Part shown: positions 1 to 13,530 of the stretch, in pieces
How the letters are laid out: the number at the start of each line of letters is the position of its first letter
Numbering within the stretch: position 1 is the first letter of the stretch
Source of the DNA: Dicaeum eximium
Lineage: Eukaryota; Chordata; Aves; Passeriformes; Dicaeidae
Assembly: GCA_013396995.1 (NCBI GenBank)
Contig: VWZP01008261.1
Coordinates: forward strand, 186,001 to 250,000
Length of the DNA: 64,000 nt
Reading direction: 5' to 3'
Position numbers and translations under genes: made by a program
The notes under the pieces: model-generated
What the model was told of the DNA's origin: nothing
Databases searched by the model: none
What the model saw: only the letters and a program-made list of their open reading frames with translations

Positions 1-3000
1 CAGGAAGATGAGTTTGCAAGTTCTGCCATGAGTCAAACACACAATAAAAGGCACCCCTTGCCTGATTATTCTGCAGAGAAACAAGTAGCTTATGCTTTAT
101 TAATATATCCATAGGTACATATAACATATATACTGCAACAAACACAATTCAAAGTTCAGCTGAGAGTTTTCAATGGTATTGTAATGTGACCAATAAACAG
201 TAAAATGCTTTAGGAAACCAATATTTTTAGAAAACAGAAAAACCTTTTGCACAAAAATGGACATTTTCTAGTAGACTACAAAAATCTGAGGGTGAGTGTT
301 CCTACTGGTACATCACAAGACACATGAAACTACAGAGGAAACAACATTGTCTCTTTGCATTTCCAATTAATTTCCTCCCAAGACCCAGGAGAAAGGCTTA
401 TAAAGAAAAGACTGGTATCATCTGCTCCTATGTCACTCCTTTGCAGCTCACAGAATCTAACTTCCACTTGCAACTAGAAAATAGATTTTTTCCATGGAGG
501 TAGTTATTACAGAGGAAAAAAATCTTCCATACCCTTTTGTCTGTCATGTACTGCTGGCTTTTGTTCTCAAGAAGAAGTCAGAAAGGATCAGATGACTTGG
601 TGCATTAGAAGTTCATAACGGGGAAAAAAAAATTTCATCTTCTTTTACTGGAGAGTGACTTACAAGAAGACAAAATTACCAAAATGCTTATCAGAGTACC
701 TCTATAACAAATGGGGGTAATGGTGCCTGAGATTTAAAAGGCTTTTGTCATTTGAGGAACAGTGAAGCACAGGAGGGAATGGTGAAGCTTTCATTCTTGC
801 AGACTATTTAAAGGTGTAAAAGGTTAAGCAAATAATTGAAAGGAGAAAAACAACAACATTGATTTAAATCATCCTTTTTGTGGACAAGAAGATGAACTTG
901 TTCTATAAAGGTCCAGCTTTATCTCTCAAATTCCCATAGATCTGTGTCACCCAGCTGTAATTCTTCTTTGACAAGATGCTAATTGAATAAAAAGTTTTTG
1001 GTTTACTCCTGTTGCTGGGATACTCACAGTTTCATTCTTTCACACAGAAAGATGTTCTAATATGTGTGGGACCTGAGAGAACATCTTAGGCCAAGTCAGG
1101 GTTGTTAATAAAACTTTTGGAAACGCAGTAATTGTTCAGGCTTTAGACACAACTGGGTGCAGTCAACAGAGCCTCACCTTTTAAAGTGTCATTCCTTTAG
1201 GAAATAACACCAATTATTTTTTAGAAAAAATAGTTTAGATTTCAGTGGAGTTGACTCTTTTGTTTCTAACATTTACTCTGTGATATCAGATGCAGTAAAA
1301 TCTAGTGCTAGATTTGGTTGTGTATACACAGGCTTCACATATGAGATGATTAATGACTTCTGTTTATGTGGCATTGCCAAAACTCCACTTTCCTGTGCAG
1401 TGCAGCAGCAAAAAAATTATATATTGCAAGGAGTTCAGAGTGCAGAGAATGCCATCTAAATTAATTACCACTTTGGAGGGACTGATTCATCAAAAAAACC
1501 TGAAATAATTAAGTGTGTAAGCTTTGCCTCAACAAGAGAATACTGCAAGAGAATAAATGAACAATCAAACACATAAACATTTTAGCATCTATAAAGTGAT
1601 CCCAATTAAAAAGTCAATGTTTGTATTTCTTGACCACATCATGGCATCATAGGTTGTGACATTTGTTTAGAGGGGGACCTAACTGCAGCCTACAGGGCAG
1701 AGCTATGCAGAAATGGACTGAGAAAACATCATAGCATTAAAGATATAATAGTAAAGGTCTGGCTGGTACAACCTGGAGCTGTTCAGAATGAAGTCACACA
1801 GCTCCTGCCCATGCTTGCAAAAAGCAGAGGCTCCAGCTGAATTCCAGAACCATCAAGAACAAAACTCTCCCTGCCACCCCAGAAAGCAGCAGGGTGCCTG
1901 ATTTAAAAAGCCATCCCATTTTCAACATTTTAAAAAATACTTTGTATAACAAGGTAGGAAATCCACCAGCAATTTAATGTGGACAAGGGCAAAAGCAAAA
2001 ATATCTCTCAAGCTGGATGCCAAAAAAGCACCCAAAGCCCCAAACCTAAAGAGCTAGTTAAAAGTTGAAAAATTTTCTTCAGCTATGAAACACAGCTCCA
2101 AACTCAGAAATATGAAAGATAATGAAAGCATCTTTGCTATTATATTAAGCTATTTGCTTTTATACTGAAATAACTTTTCATGTATTCATGTCACAGTTTA
2201 CTTTTATTAGTCTTAAAATGCACCATTTTTTTACACTGAACCAATATAATACCTTACATCTGATAAAATTGTCAACAACAATGGTAACAGCTAAATCCAC
2301 ATCCAAACACATCCTTTTGGTACCATGGGAAACCATCCATCAACATTCAAGACAATTAAGTGTTTATCTGATTTGCTGCTTCATTGCATATTTTTTTCCC
2401 CTTGTTCAGACACAAAATGCTTTCTACCCATGTTAATTTAAGTGATCCAGAAAGTATCATTCTGTTTTCTGCTCCCAAAATGGCCCAGGCAACTAGTGAT
2501 TTTGTTTCATCAAACCATTTAATTTAGAGCGGTAGATTTTGTATAGTTTTTGGTTAAACTAATATCATTGCATTTGATGTCCATATATTTTCATTTTAAA
2601 GGGGAACAAGTTGATAATTTTCTCAGGTTTTAATTAATTAATATAACTTGCTAAATTTTTATGGTTTGCAGCTTTTTGCATAAAATAATTTTGTTTCTTT
2701 TGAAGACAGGTCTACTTGCAGTATTATAAAGACATAGAAGCAAGAATACCACTAGAGTTTTAAAAAGAAACTTGGAGAGTATTTTGAATGTTAGAGTTGC
2801 AAGACTTGGCTGTCTAATTACAGAGGTATGTGGTAGCATTAAAATACTTATTTGGGAATGTTATATGAACCTCTTTTAGAGCATTAATTATGTATCCCCA
2901 GCTCTCCAAAGCAGTATCAAGATATTCAGGAGTCCAGTTAGAGAGATCTTTGCTCCAATATATCCCTCATTGCATTGCTCAGAATTGTTAAAGCATTACC

Positions 3001-6000
3001 TAGACAGACAAAAAACTCTGTGTTCCATCTATGCACACATGGATATATGGAATGACACCTGCTGACAGCAAAAGCTTGAACTCAAAAATCATAAACATCA
3101 GTAGCTTTTACTCATTTGCCCAAGTTCTCTAAAATGGCTGATAAGAGACACCTTTTAAACAGCATTCAACCCCTCTCCCCTAAAAAAATAAAGCTTTGTT
3201 TCCCTCTCAAATGGTTCTGATGTTTACAGAAAGCAGTTTACGCTATGAATTTCCCTCCTGCATCAATTATCCACTGGAATGAAACAATCTACTGGAGGGA
3301 AAGAAAAGAAAAAACTTCAGAGCAATCTCCCACCATCTGGTCTTTCATAGGGATGCTGTCAAATCACCTTCACTGAAGTACTGAGATGTGTAGCACAAGT
3401 GTCACTTTTTCTTTAATCTTCACCTGAGATTAGAATGAGGAAATCACAGAGGGTTCATCAATAGATAACTCATCTCACAAGGCTCCTCTGAGGGCATGGG
3501 TTTGTCTCCTTTCCCACTGCTGAAGAATGGCATATTTGTTGAGATCATTGTCCTTGTGACAATTACATGACTGAAACTCGTAATATCATTTAAATAATAA
3601 CAGTAGTGCTTTGGCTGTGATTCTTTTAAGCATCCAGAATATGGAGAACTGGGCCAGGACAGGCAAAATGAAATTTGCTCTTAGAGATTAAGATTACAGA
3701 ATGTTACTCTTTTGATGTGTTTCAAAATGGACAGTTAATAAAGTGTCTCTCATAAAGGCCAGAAAAAGATTTGGAAGACAGGAAATCTGAGGAAGAACAA
3801 CTGCTGTCAATATAAAATAATTCAGAATGTCTAAGACAAGGCAATTTTATACGAAACACTCTGAGACGATGTCATGTTGTAAACTGGAGGAATGAAATAA
3901 AATGTAGAACAAACAACTACAAGGCAAGGAACACCTACAGAACTATTTCAATTGTTTGAAGCAATTGCCTGTATCACATGGAACAAAGTGATACTTAGCA
4001 TTCAATGAGCGTTATCTAACAAGTAACAACAGGATTCCACTAAACAGCCAAATTCATATCTCAGTGATAATTCTGTAAATCTGGGATGAACCTCATAAAC
4101 CAAATAACCCCAATTATTGTTATTACATTTAATTGAGTCTTAACTGACCTAAGTATTCAATCAGCAATGATAGCTACTTGAAGATATCTGCCAACATGCA
4201 GCAAGAGTTATAACGTTTAATAAAGTGATTGAAATGTTATGAGAAGAGATTAGGGAAAGACACAAGTGTACTATTTCATTGATTTCATGGGCCAAATCCC
4301 TTAGTTATTATAACTAAAAATACAATTGTACAGGACATTAACATTTTTGGGTTTAGCTGTCATTTTCAGAACTGCAGTAACATGGTCATTGCTCTGATTG
4401 TTTAGGAGGCTTGTGGGCAAATGCATCAGCTTTGACAATAAAATCAACAGGGGAGAGGCAGAAGAGGAGTTCAGGGAAATCTTCCCACCCCAAAAATTAC
4501 TTTCTTAGCTTCCTACTCACTACCAACAATCAAAAATGTCTTTCTGCCTTATTCAGTGTTTCTCTTTTGATTGCCAGCTGTCTTTTCTCTTCTAGGTAGG
4601 AAAACCCATAAGTGGATTCCAGACCATCACATTCCAGCAGCTCCGTCACTCATCATTTCACAGCCTGCATTGGCATTACAGCTCCATTCTTATTTCTGTG
4701 ACAGAAATTGTAAAAAGAATAGGATTAGTAAACCAGGAAACTGTTATGATGGTGATTGTAATGAGGAAGGGAAAAAAAAAGGAGGGCAATTTTCCCCTAT
4801 TCTTATACTCTAAAAATTGCACTTGTGCTCCTGCAATGAAATCAGTGATGTTGGTAAGAAGCAGAAGTGTCTCAGAATAATAATTTATGAAAATATCAGA
4901 CTCCTCTTAAACATAGGCACATATGCAACCAAACTGATCTTTAATTAACATTTTATATCAGAACTCATCAGAGCAGTCAAAATGTTAGTAATGGTAAACT
5001 TTCTCCTACAAAAATTCAAAGCACAGCATCATCTGTGAAACTGTTGCAATGGAGCAGAAGCAGGTTGGGTATTTTTTCCCCAGTGCAATTTTCTGCATTA
5101 GTGAAGAAGCACACATTAAAAGCTGGTTCATAGCATTCCAATATCCTTTGTAATATTGTAAGTCCTTTTAAAGTTGGTGTGATGCTTCTTATGTCTTTTT
5201 TTCCAAGGTTAACAGAAATTATTTTCAGCCTAAAAAGTAGCTGGATATTATCTCTATCCTGTGGCTTTTCACTTGAACTAGTGGACTAAGACAACATCCT
5301 AACAAAAATCAATTTGTAAGAGAATCAAAGAAGGATGTGATAAACAGCTTCATTACAAGTTGGACCATCTCATATGGCAGAGAGTTTTCCTCTGTTAATG
5401 AGCCAGAAATCATTCTCACTCAACACATCTAATTCCACTGGTGGTTCTTTCTCACTTTTTCTGTTTGTAGAACTTCATTCACTGCAGTTCCTTCCCTGAA
5501 ACAGAGCAGTGAATCCAAGCATGACTGGATAAGTGTTTTCTGAATTTAAGAAACAGAACATGAACATTTTAAGTACCAGCAAAGCAGTTTCATTCATTTA
5601 TCGTCAAAAGTTAGAAACATCCATTTTCAGTCAGGGAATTAGCAACATGAGTATCAGAGAGTTGTCAGCTGCAATTCAAAAATGCAACTACCCCTCTAGG
5701 TGTCTGCAACAGGTTGTGAGCCTCATGAAATGTGAGATGTACATGAAAACATAGCAAAACATCAGATAATATGGCTTATTATTAGAAAGGAGCCTCCTTC
5801 AGTATAGGTAGGGATCTTCTGCATGTACAATTAAAAAAAGAAAGCCATCAAGTCCATAGCATTAGAATATTTTTGAACTGATCAAATGGTAAAATGCATA
5901 TTAAGCAAATTTACCAAGCTGTAAAAATTAAGGAAAATAAACCAAATCATGCTGATTCATTAACCATTGTGAATGTGAATAACAATTTAATTATGAGAGA

Positions 6001-6104
6001 CCAAAGGAAGCCTTTATACTAAAATAAAACAAGTCACACAGATAAATTGCTATCAAATTAACATGTATAAACACGTTTAGAATTTATGCTATAGGCCCAT
6101 TCAG
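1..6104. other. A+T-rich non-genic DNA
   Basis: I see no gene here. Open frames are short (at most about 80 codons), lie in several overlapping frames and have no recognisable domain. No CR1, LTR or RNA gene was recognised. The sequence is ordinary single-copy A+T-rich vertebrate DNA, either intergenic or intronic. Conserved noncoding elements could be present but cannot be judged from one sequence. Confidence 0.7.
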
Positions 6105-6133
6105 TTTCAAGTTTACCCAAGGGAAACTTGAAA
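6105..6133. repeat. Short perfect inverted repeat (10-bp arms)
   Basis: The arms TTTCAAGTTT (6105-6114) and AAACTTGAAA (6124-6133) are perfectly complementary around a 9-base loop. No transcription signal is visible around it. In A+T-rich DNA a 10-bp palindrome can arise by chance. Confidence 0.6.
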
Positions 6134-9100
6134 TTTTGAAGCCTGAAGAGAAGATAACGATTTTCAATGCATGCACACTGTGAAATTTTCAAAGATAAGG
6201 TGTTAGTTTTGCTTCAAGTTTTACTTTGTGTTTTGGAATTTAAAATACAAAAAGTAATTTGTCTTTAAAATTCAATAATCCATAAACATGAATGGCCTAA
6301 TGTTTGCCATGTTAAGAGGAAAAAGCCTGCAGTTCAGTTTTCAACAAAACTTGCATTAATAGTCAATCAGCAGGATTAGTTTTGCATGAAAGATTATTAT
6401 AGGAACCTAATAAAGTTCAATTAAAATTCTTAAACTCTTCTAGATAAAGCTGGTAACATTACTGAGGTATAATCAAGATACATCATTTAATTAAGAGCCA
6501 AGAGTAAGTGTATTTTTTTGGGATTTTTTAAATAAAGTATACATTAAATAATAATTTATCTTCTGCAGTTTTTCAAATTTAGAATATTTGGATATCGTAA
6601 AAAGCAGAAATAAAATTAATCTTTACACGTTGGATTTTTATAGCAAATAGAAACAATCAAAAGGAGGACATCTAATCCTTTATTTTGGGTCTCATGAAGT
6701 CATCTGTGTTTCATTTGAGCAGCATGAAAATATTACACTTGAGTCTGAAAACATTACTAAAATTCTACAGATAACCACATTAACATATTTTCTTTATAAA
6801 CCATGAGTAGTACCACAATACCCAAAACTTCTTAAAATGGCAAAAGTTATTAGGATTATATGCAAGCAGATAATGTATTCTAGAAAAAAGCATAATGGGG
6901 AGCATGAGTACATTATCTGGAGTAAACAGAGGAGTAGAAATATTTGCAATAGCATATCCATAGATGTAGTAGAAATTACTAATTTGCCAAGAAGCTGATT
7001 ATCAAGAAGAATGAAATAAAATGAGGATAGTGCTAATCAATTAAATGCTCCAATTATATGATAAAAAATACTTCAGAAAAGCAGACCCACAAATGAAAGG
7101 TTTTAACAGTGCTAAAATATTACAGCCTGTGCAAGAAAGCATATTTGATCCTTTGTTTGACTTAGGTAAAGAATGTCAAAGGATCAAAGATTCTGAAAGG
7201 TTTTAATGGAATTGTAAAAGATTGGTCAAATGCCACAGGAAAAAGCCAAGTTCTAGCTGTACATCAGCAACACCTGATTTTTAAGGTGGTGGCAGACATG
7301 CAGAAACTCTACCTGTGACCCTACATATTAATATCAGTATCCAAATGTCCTAGACCAAGTTGTCATTGGATATTTATTCCACCAGTATTTATACTACCAG
7401 GCCCAATCTGATAAAAATAAGATATATGTGTAATCCAGATATATTCATGTAAATACAAGTAATAAATATCTAACAGTGAAGAAAATAATAAACTAAATTA
7501 AATCCCTATGGATTAACAATAAAGACATCATTTTCATCTCTGGATAGGTTTTAAGATATTTATGGCATTTAGAATGCAACTGTGACTGTGCACTCAAGTA
7601 CTCCAAACCAACCTGATCAAGCTGCTCTATTGATTTTTTTCTCTCATCTTCAGATAAGGTTGGCTTCACTGGCTTTGTTCCATGTCATTAAAAATTATTG
7701 GGTGATATTATGGTTTTTTTCATCATAATGGTTATCAGCCAGCAGTTCCACATACCTGGGATTAATCAATACCCCAGTTTCTATTAAATCCTGAAGTACA
7801 TTAGTCTTGCCAACTAGAACTAGATGCCAGGTTTATACACCCTTACCTACCTTCCTAATACACACCTAAGGGTAGTAGTGTTACTCAGGGTTTCACCCTT
7901 GAGATGCTCATTGATGCTGATGAAGCCAAGAACAGAGGATATTCCTTAACTCAAATCAGAGAGCCAACACAGGCCTTTGCTTCTTCTGAACCATGGGTCA
8001 GCTTAGTAAAATGCATCAAACAATTCTTTTACTGGCTTTATCTGTATGATTTGAGGCATCAGCAGCTATGTCTTCTCATTACCTTGCAGGGTACATACCT
8101 TTTTCTTACCTTGTCCTTTTCTGACCCTTTCAGCTTCTGATAAAGAAATACTGTCTTAGTTTCCCTGTTTTTTTCCAATGAGGCACTGCCTGCTTTGCTT
8201 CTTTTCCTGCCTACTGTAAGGTCTTGGCTAAACTGAACACACCTCTCTCTCCAGCTCTAGGATATGACCATTTTATCACCCTTGGAGCTCTCTGAACCCA
8301 ACGTGCTCACAAAGAGGAGCAGCACACCTAAAACTGGCTTCAGCCCCTAATGCAGGCAAGGCCAGGGGTGTCTCACAGGAGCTCTCTGCTGTGCACCCAA
8401 AGCACTGCTCTGCCCCTCTGAACTCAATGTCAGCTGGAATCATCTCCTAGGCTGTGTTCCTCTCAGGCATTGCCTATCAGCAGATGAAGAAGCCCTTTAC
8501 GTTGTGTTTAATTCTTGTGTTTCTTTTAAGGTCCAGGGTTTTTGTGATCAGTACAACACAGTCAACTATCCACACAGCATTCCTCCTAATTTAGTGGGTT
8601 GTTTTCTCAAAGTTTGTGCAATTAAGTACAACCAGTTTGCTCCACACATTCCAACATAATTGTTAAATAATAACTCTTGCATAACTATGAGATTAAGTTT
8701 CTATATTTATTAGTATTGGGTTTTAACCCAAAATTATTCTCTATTTTTCATTTGAAAGAAATACTTATGCTGATTTTTGAAAACTGAACAGGTATGGAAG
8801 CCCATTTCATGTTCACTGAATAGCTGTACTATTTCTCTCTCTTGAAGGAACACAAAGAAAACCACAACCTTTACCCTTTGCCTGTTCTTCATGGATTCTA
8901 GCATGCTGTCAATTCAGCTGTACATTTATTGTGAAATACAAAAGTCTTCTACAGCACTGCTTCCAGGCATCTTTTAATAACTGAAGTGTTTGTCTGGAGA
9001 GGCACTATGCCATAAACAGTCCTTTCGCCTCACCTCATAACTTAAAATATACTTTTCAACCTTAACATTGTGCTGTTCTAAGAACAGGGTGGTTACTACA

Positions 9101-11639
9101 TAAACCTCTCATTATCTCCCAAATATTATCAAGGGCTCCATCAAACAAACTTTATACTAACCAAGCAAACGAAATTAAAAAATAAATTACCATTTCTCTA
9201 TCCTATAAAAGTATTATGAAGCTTCACTGGTTGACACTTACAAAGCAATTATTTCCAATTATAATTTTCTAGTATTTTAACTTACATAACTTTATTCATA
9301 ATTTATGTTCATTACAATTCTTCCAATACAAATTTTAGTGACATTTATAAGTACGCTTTTATTTTAAATGCTATCAAAAAATATAACCGTACAGAAATAT
9401 TTATTCAGAAGCAAAAAAAGCTTGTAAGGCTATTTTATAGTTTGTATTTTTCTTAACATTCTGCAGTGCACTAGTTAGAGTTCTTCAATCTCTAATTATA
9501 GCTACAGCTATTCTGAAGAGTTGGAATTAACTTTGGCAACATTTAAGAGACAATGTACAAATGCTGAACCTCTTAAACTGCTATGAAAAAAGACATTCCA
9601 TATTTTGTACCCTATAATGTGTCCATGTGATCCATCCTACAATGTAAGGGGTTTTTTTGGACAGGGATTGGGTGAGGGGTGACTAACTTCTCCCATCATT
9701 TGTTTTTCTTTGAGACATTCCCATTAACTGGTTTCTACTTTACAGTAGATACTCTGATCAATGTTTTTGTAAACTCTACTGTCTAGGAACAAAACTAATT
9801 CAGTAAAATACCCCTTCACCTCTCTGTTTTAACGATACTGAGGGCTAAGATGTATTTGGTTGGTTTAAAGTTTTGGCTCTAAAAACTAATGTTCAAAAAA
9901 GCCCACATCCCAATGGCAGTATTTTAAAACTATATAATATTTAAAATATATATATATCAGCAATGACTGCATGGACACAATAAAAAAACATAGAATGCAT
10001 TTACCTCTTTTAGTCAGGATGCTTTAGTGTGTTGATGTAACAAGAGTCTTAATTGTGTCTTTATGACATTTATAGGATGGCCAAGATGGAGACAGATATT
10101 TGGCTATATGGATTTTTATTTCTCATAACTGCATTTTTTCTTTATTTTCTATAATACCAAGAAATGAAAGGTTCAATATTACTAGAAAATGTATTTATGA
10201 GTGTGCGTTTCAAAATGACGAAATTTCAGAAGAAATACTCTCAGACAACCATATAAAAATGGTATCAAGAAAACACATAGAGTTCATTAGACAGAAAAGA
10301 ATGATAGAGTTTTTAACTTGCTACAAACATCTGACCAGATCTAGGCACTAAGCTATAAATTTAAAGCCAGCAGAGACCTTCAGCTGAAGATATCACTTTG
10401 CTGCAAGCTTCAAAACAAGGAAAATAACTGGCCAAAAGAGCTGAAGAGAAGATTTTTTTTTTTAGAGAGACTGTTCTTTTGATTTTGTATCCTGCTAATA
10501 GTATCTTCATGTAGTGCACTATGACTTTGTTTATTTGTAGAAGGTGTCTATCTAGTGTAACATTTGACCTCAAATTTACTGCAAATTGTACCTACAAGCT
10601 TTCATCCTTTAGAATGAAAGGCTACAAAATGTTCATTTTCTAAATCTGGATTTGTACATTAGAAGTTGTTGAAACTATTGATGAGGAAAAAAGGAAAAGT
10701 TCTTGTCAACATAGCCTTCCTCTGGCATCACAAACCCAGGGAGAGTGTTTGTATCAATCATAACAAAACAGAACTTTTAGAATATATATTTATTTCTTCC
10801 TCTTTAATGCTCCCATAAATCATAATCATCATGTGCCATGCCTATGTGCCCTTGATTCTGCCAGCCATAATCTAATCTTATAACTCAAGCTACCCAGAAA
10901 AGAACATTTTTCTTTTTTTTTTTTTTCTTCTTACATACGTATTTTCCTGCCACTCTCCAGGAATAGAGCTGATTTGATTTAGGGTGATAGGGTCATTTCA
11001 AGGTCACCCAAGTGGGTTGATAAATAGCAGGATTCATGCGAACTCTAGGGTGCCTATATGTGTATTCAGAGGGCTTTTTTTAAAAGATGGTTAGAAATAT
11101 TTTTTTAAAAAAATTTTTTTTTCTTCTTTTTTTTTTTAATTATTAATATACTTAGGTCTTTGCACCTTTTAGAGTGAACAAACCAATTATCAATCTGCAC
11201 CTCAGACTGAGGTACATTCTCACAGTCTCATTCTTTTAGCCCAAACTTACGTGTTTCAGCTACACAACTCCACGAGAATTTGAGAGATTTCTTCTTTTTT
11301 TGTTACAATATATTCCACTGGTTTGATATTGATGGCAGCTGTGAGTTCTGTTTTGGCAATATCATGACCTTCCTCATATTCCCTGCATAAAGAGAAAATC
11401 AAAGCAGTAGCGCTCTGTTGAGAATATGAGACTCTCAGTAAAGTCTGTATACCAAGTTAAATAAACTCAGTTTATTTATCTAAGTCTGCTAGGCTATTTA
11501 ACAGCCTTACTGCAGAGAATGTTTTTATATGGTATATTTAGGAACAGAAAAAATGGGAAAAGCAGGACATGCTTAACCAAGAGCACACCGAGATTGTAAC
11601 TTCTTGAATGTAAACTTTTCCCATCACCCAGCTCACTTT
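6134..11639. other. A+T-rich non-genic DNA with homopolymer tracts
   Basis: No gene is supported. The stretch at about 7580-8500 is somewhat richer in G+C than its surroundings and holds a 78-codon plus-strand frame at 7904-8140 with no domain; I could not identify it as a repeat. A short (TA)n lies near 9947-9957. Poly-T tracts lie near 10913-10926, and interleaved T and A runs near 11098-11139. Confidence 0.65.
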
Positions 11640-12015
11640 CCCAAAGAAAGAACTGTTGTTAAAACTTTTTATCTTTCACTATATGCTCAACTTCTTCCCA
11701 AAAGCTACTGCAATCACTGGTACACCCTTCTTCTTCTTCATCAGCCACAATTGGAGCAGTTGGAGCAATGGGAATTCCAGCTTGCTGTGGCTGTGGGCAC
11801 TCTGGACAAACAGCTTTGCCCCTGGATCCTGGACCCTTGGCTTATTCACCAGCATCCCTCAGAGTGCTGAAGGAATCTGCCAAACCTCAGGCTCGTGGCT
11901 GCAGCTCCTCTCAATTGAATTCTTTCAACAGCCTGACACATTTCCTCTCACCCACTCTGCATTCTTTAATGGAAATATCATGGCATTATTCAAAAACATT
12001 CGCCAGCTGAGCTGA
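11640..12015. other. Patch with three overlapping plus-strand open frames, not supported as a gene
   Basis: Plus-strand frames of 88, 119 and 80 codons overlap here in different reading frames. The middle of the patch (about 11750-11900) is richer in G+C than its flanks, which by itself lowers stop-codon density. None of the translations shows a recognisable domain, signal peptide or convincing splice context. It could be an old unrecognised repeat or single-copy DNA. Confidence 0.4.
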
Positions 12016-13200
12016 ATGAAGGAGACAGAAGCAAAGACAGCAACCCCACAGGAATTCTAACAGAGTAAAGGCCTCTAATTTATGCAGAGATTAAAGTATG
12101 ACTTGCTAGGAAGTCAAATTCACCAAAACAATTAGGATTTGATTTTATTCTAGTCTGCAGCGGTGCCATTACCTTTCCATCAGGCTACAGAGATGTTCAG
12201 CAGAGAATTGCTTTTTATTTTCCTTCAGAATAACAATTGTTGCATTATGAGTTGCTTAAATATTCATTCAGGTTCAAGAGGTAGCAAAAGTTCCCAGACT
12301 TAAAATAAAATCTGATGAGGCTCCTTTCATTTTTGTGGCAGGGTAATCAAAGATGTAGGGAAAAAAAAAAAATCAACCACCTGACTGCTAAAGAAGGGCA
12401 GAGCCAACAGTGTGAGCCAGCACAGATCCACAGGCTGAAAAAAACAGAAGGAGGAACGTAATGAAAAATAATTCTCTCTGACTTGTTCATATTGTTGATT
12501 CATTTTCTAAAAGAGCTGCAACAATTAGATGGCTATAATTTTCTGGCTAATTATAGAATATTAAACCATTATAAAATAAAAGGGTATATTTTCTGTTGTC
12601 CCAGGTTTCAAACTTTATATTTACTGTTGAGACACACCTTTTCTTGAAGACTAAAGAGTCCCACTTCATTTAGTATTTCAGGCTCGAGTCTCCCATTGCC
12701 TAATACCTTTTGTGGCTGTTCACTTCAGCTGAGCCTTATACTATTCAGATTTAGTAACATTTTCAGCCTGCTCTCCCCTGATAAAAAAACTACACTCAAG
12801 AGCCTGCACAAGATTTACCGAAAAGAGAATGAGAATGTTCATGAACAAAAAAATTATTGTTCTGGTAATAAAAAATCCAGGTCACACGTTTAGAAATACT
12901 TCATTCTTGGTGTTCATAAGCAATCTTTAACACTAGTCTGGTTTAAGGATGAAACCAGTTTGTGCTCACATTGAGTTCTGTCTGGAAACTTTTTCTATGA
13001 TATATTCCAACTTGCACGAAATATATTTGCTCATATAAGAAACATGATGAGTTACAGAGAGAATTCAAACCAGCCATGTATGTCACATCTTTTCTCAGTT
13101 TTATCTCATCACAACTACTGACAAGACAAAAAGTGCAATTCCAGAACAACACCAAGCACACCAGAACACCTGAAAGAAGTAATCTCACAGTCATAGAGAT
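12016..13200. other. Non-genic DNA
   Basis: No gene or recognisable repeat. There is a 12-13 base A run near 12361. Short open frames in several phases have no domain. Confidence 0.6.
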
Positions 13201-13530
13201 GATGAGGAAAATTCACTCTTGCTTTTCCATCTTTTTTTTTTTTTTCCTTTTTTTCTTCCCCTGCCTCCGAAGGGCAAAGGGGAAGAAGTAAAACTGATTG
13301 CCAGGAAGAGAAAGCATGTAAGCAGGATTAGTCTCAAGGCTGAAAGGACTGGAAAATTTTCTCTTTCTTCCACTCACATTCTCTTCCTTTTCTTCTTGCC
13401 TGGGTTTTCCTTGTTCCTCTTTCCTCCCCACACAAGGCACCTTCAGTCTCCATCACTGTCAGCTCCCATTACCTCCCCTTCTGCCTCAGGAACAGCTCCT
13501 CCTCAACTGTGGTCATGACTGTGGCTCACT
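13201..13530. repeat. Pyrimidine-rich low-complexity island
   Basis: A 14-base T run (13232-13245) opens a stretch of C/T-rich sequence, interrupted by a purine-rich core near 13270-13350 and continuing as C/T-rich to about 13500. The open frames on both strands here (99 codons plus; 60 and 75 codons minus) translate to Phe/Leu/Ser/Pro-rich or Lys/Arg-rich peptides, which is what biased sequence gives. I do not read them as genes. Confidence 0.6.

Noticed and set aside
11656..12015. 119-codon plus-strand open frame
   Set aside because: It overlaps two other frames on the same strand. Higher local G+C explains the missing stops, and there is no domain.
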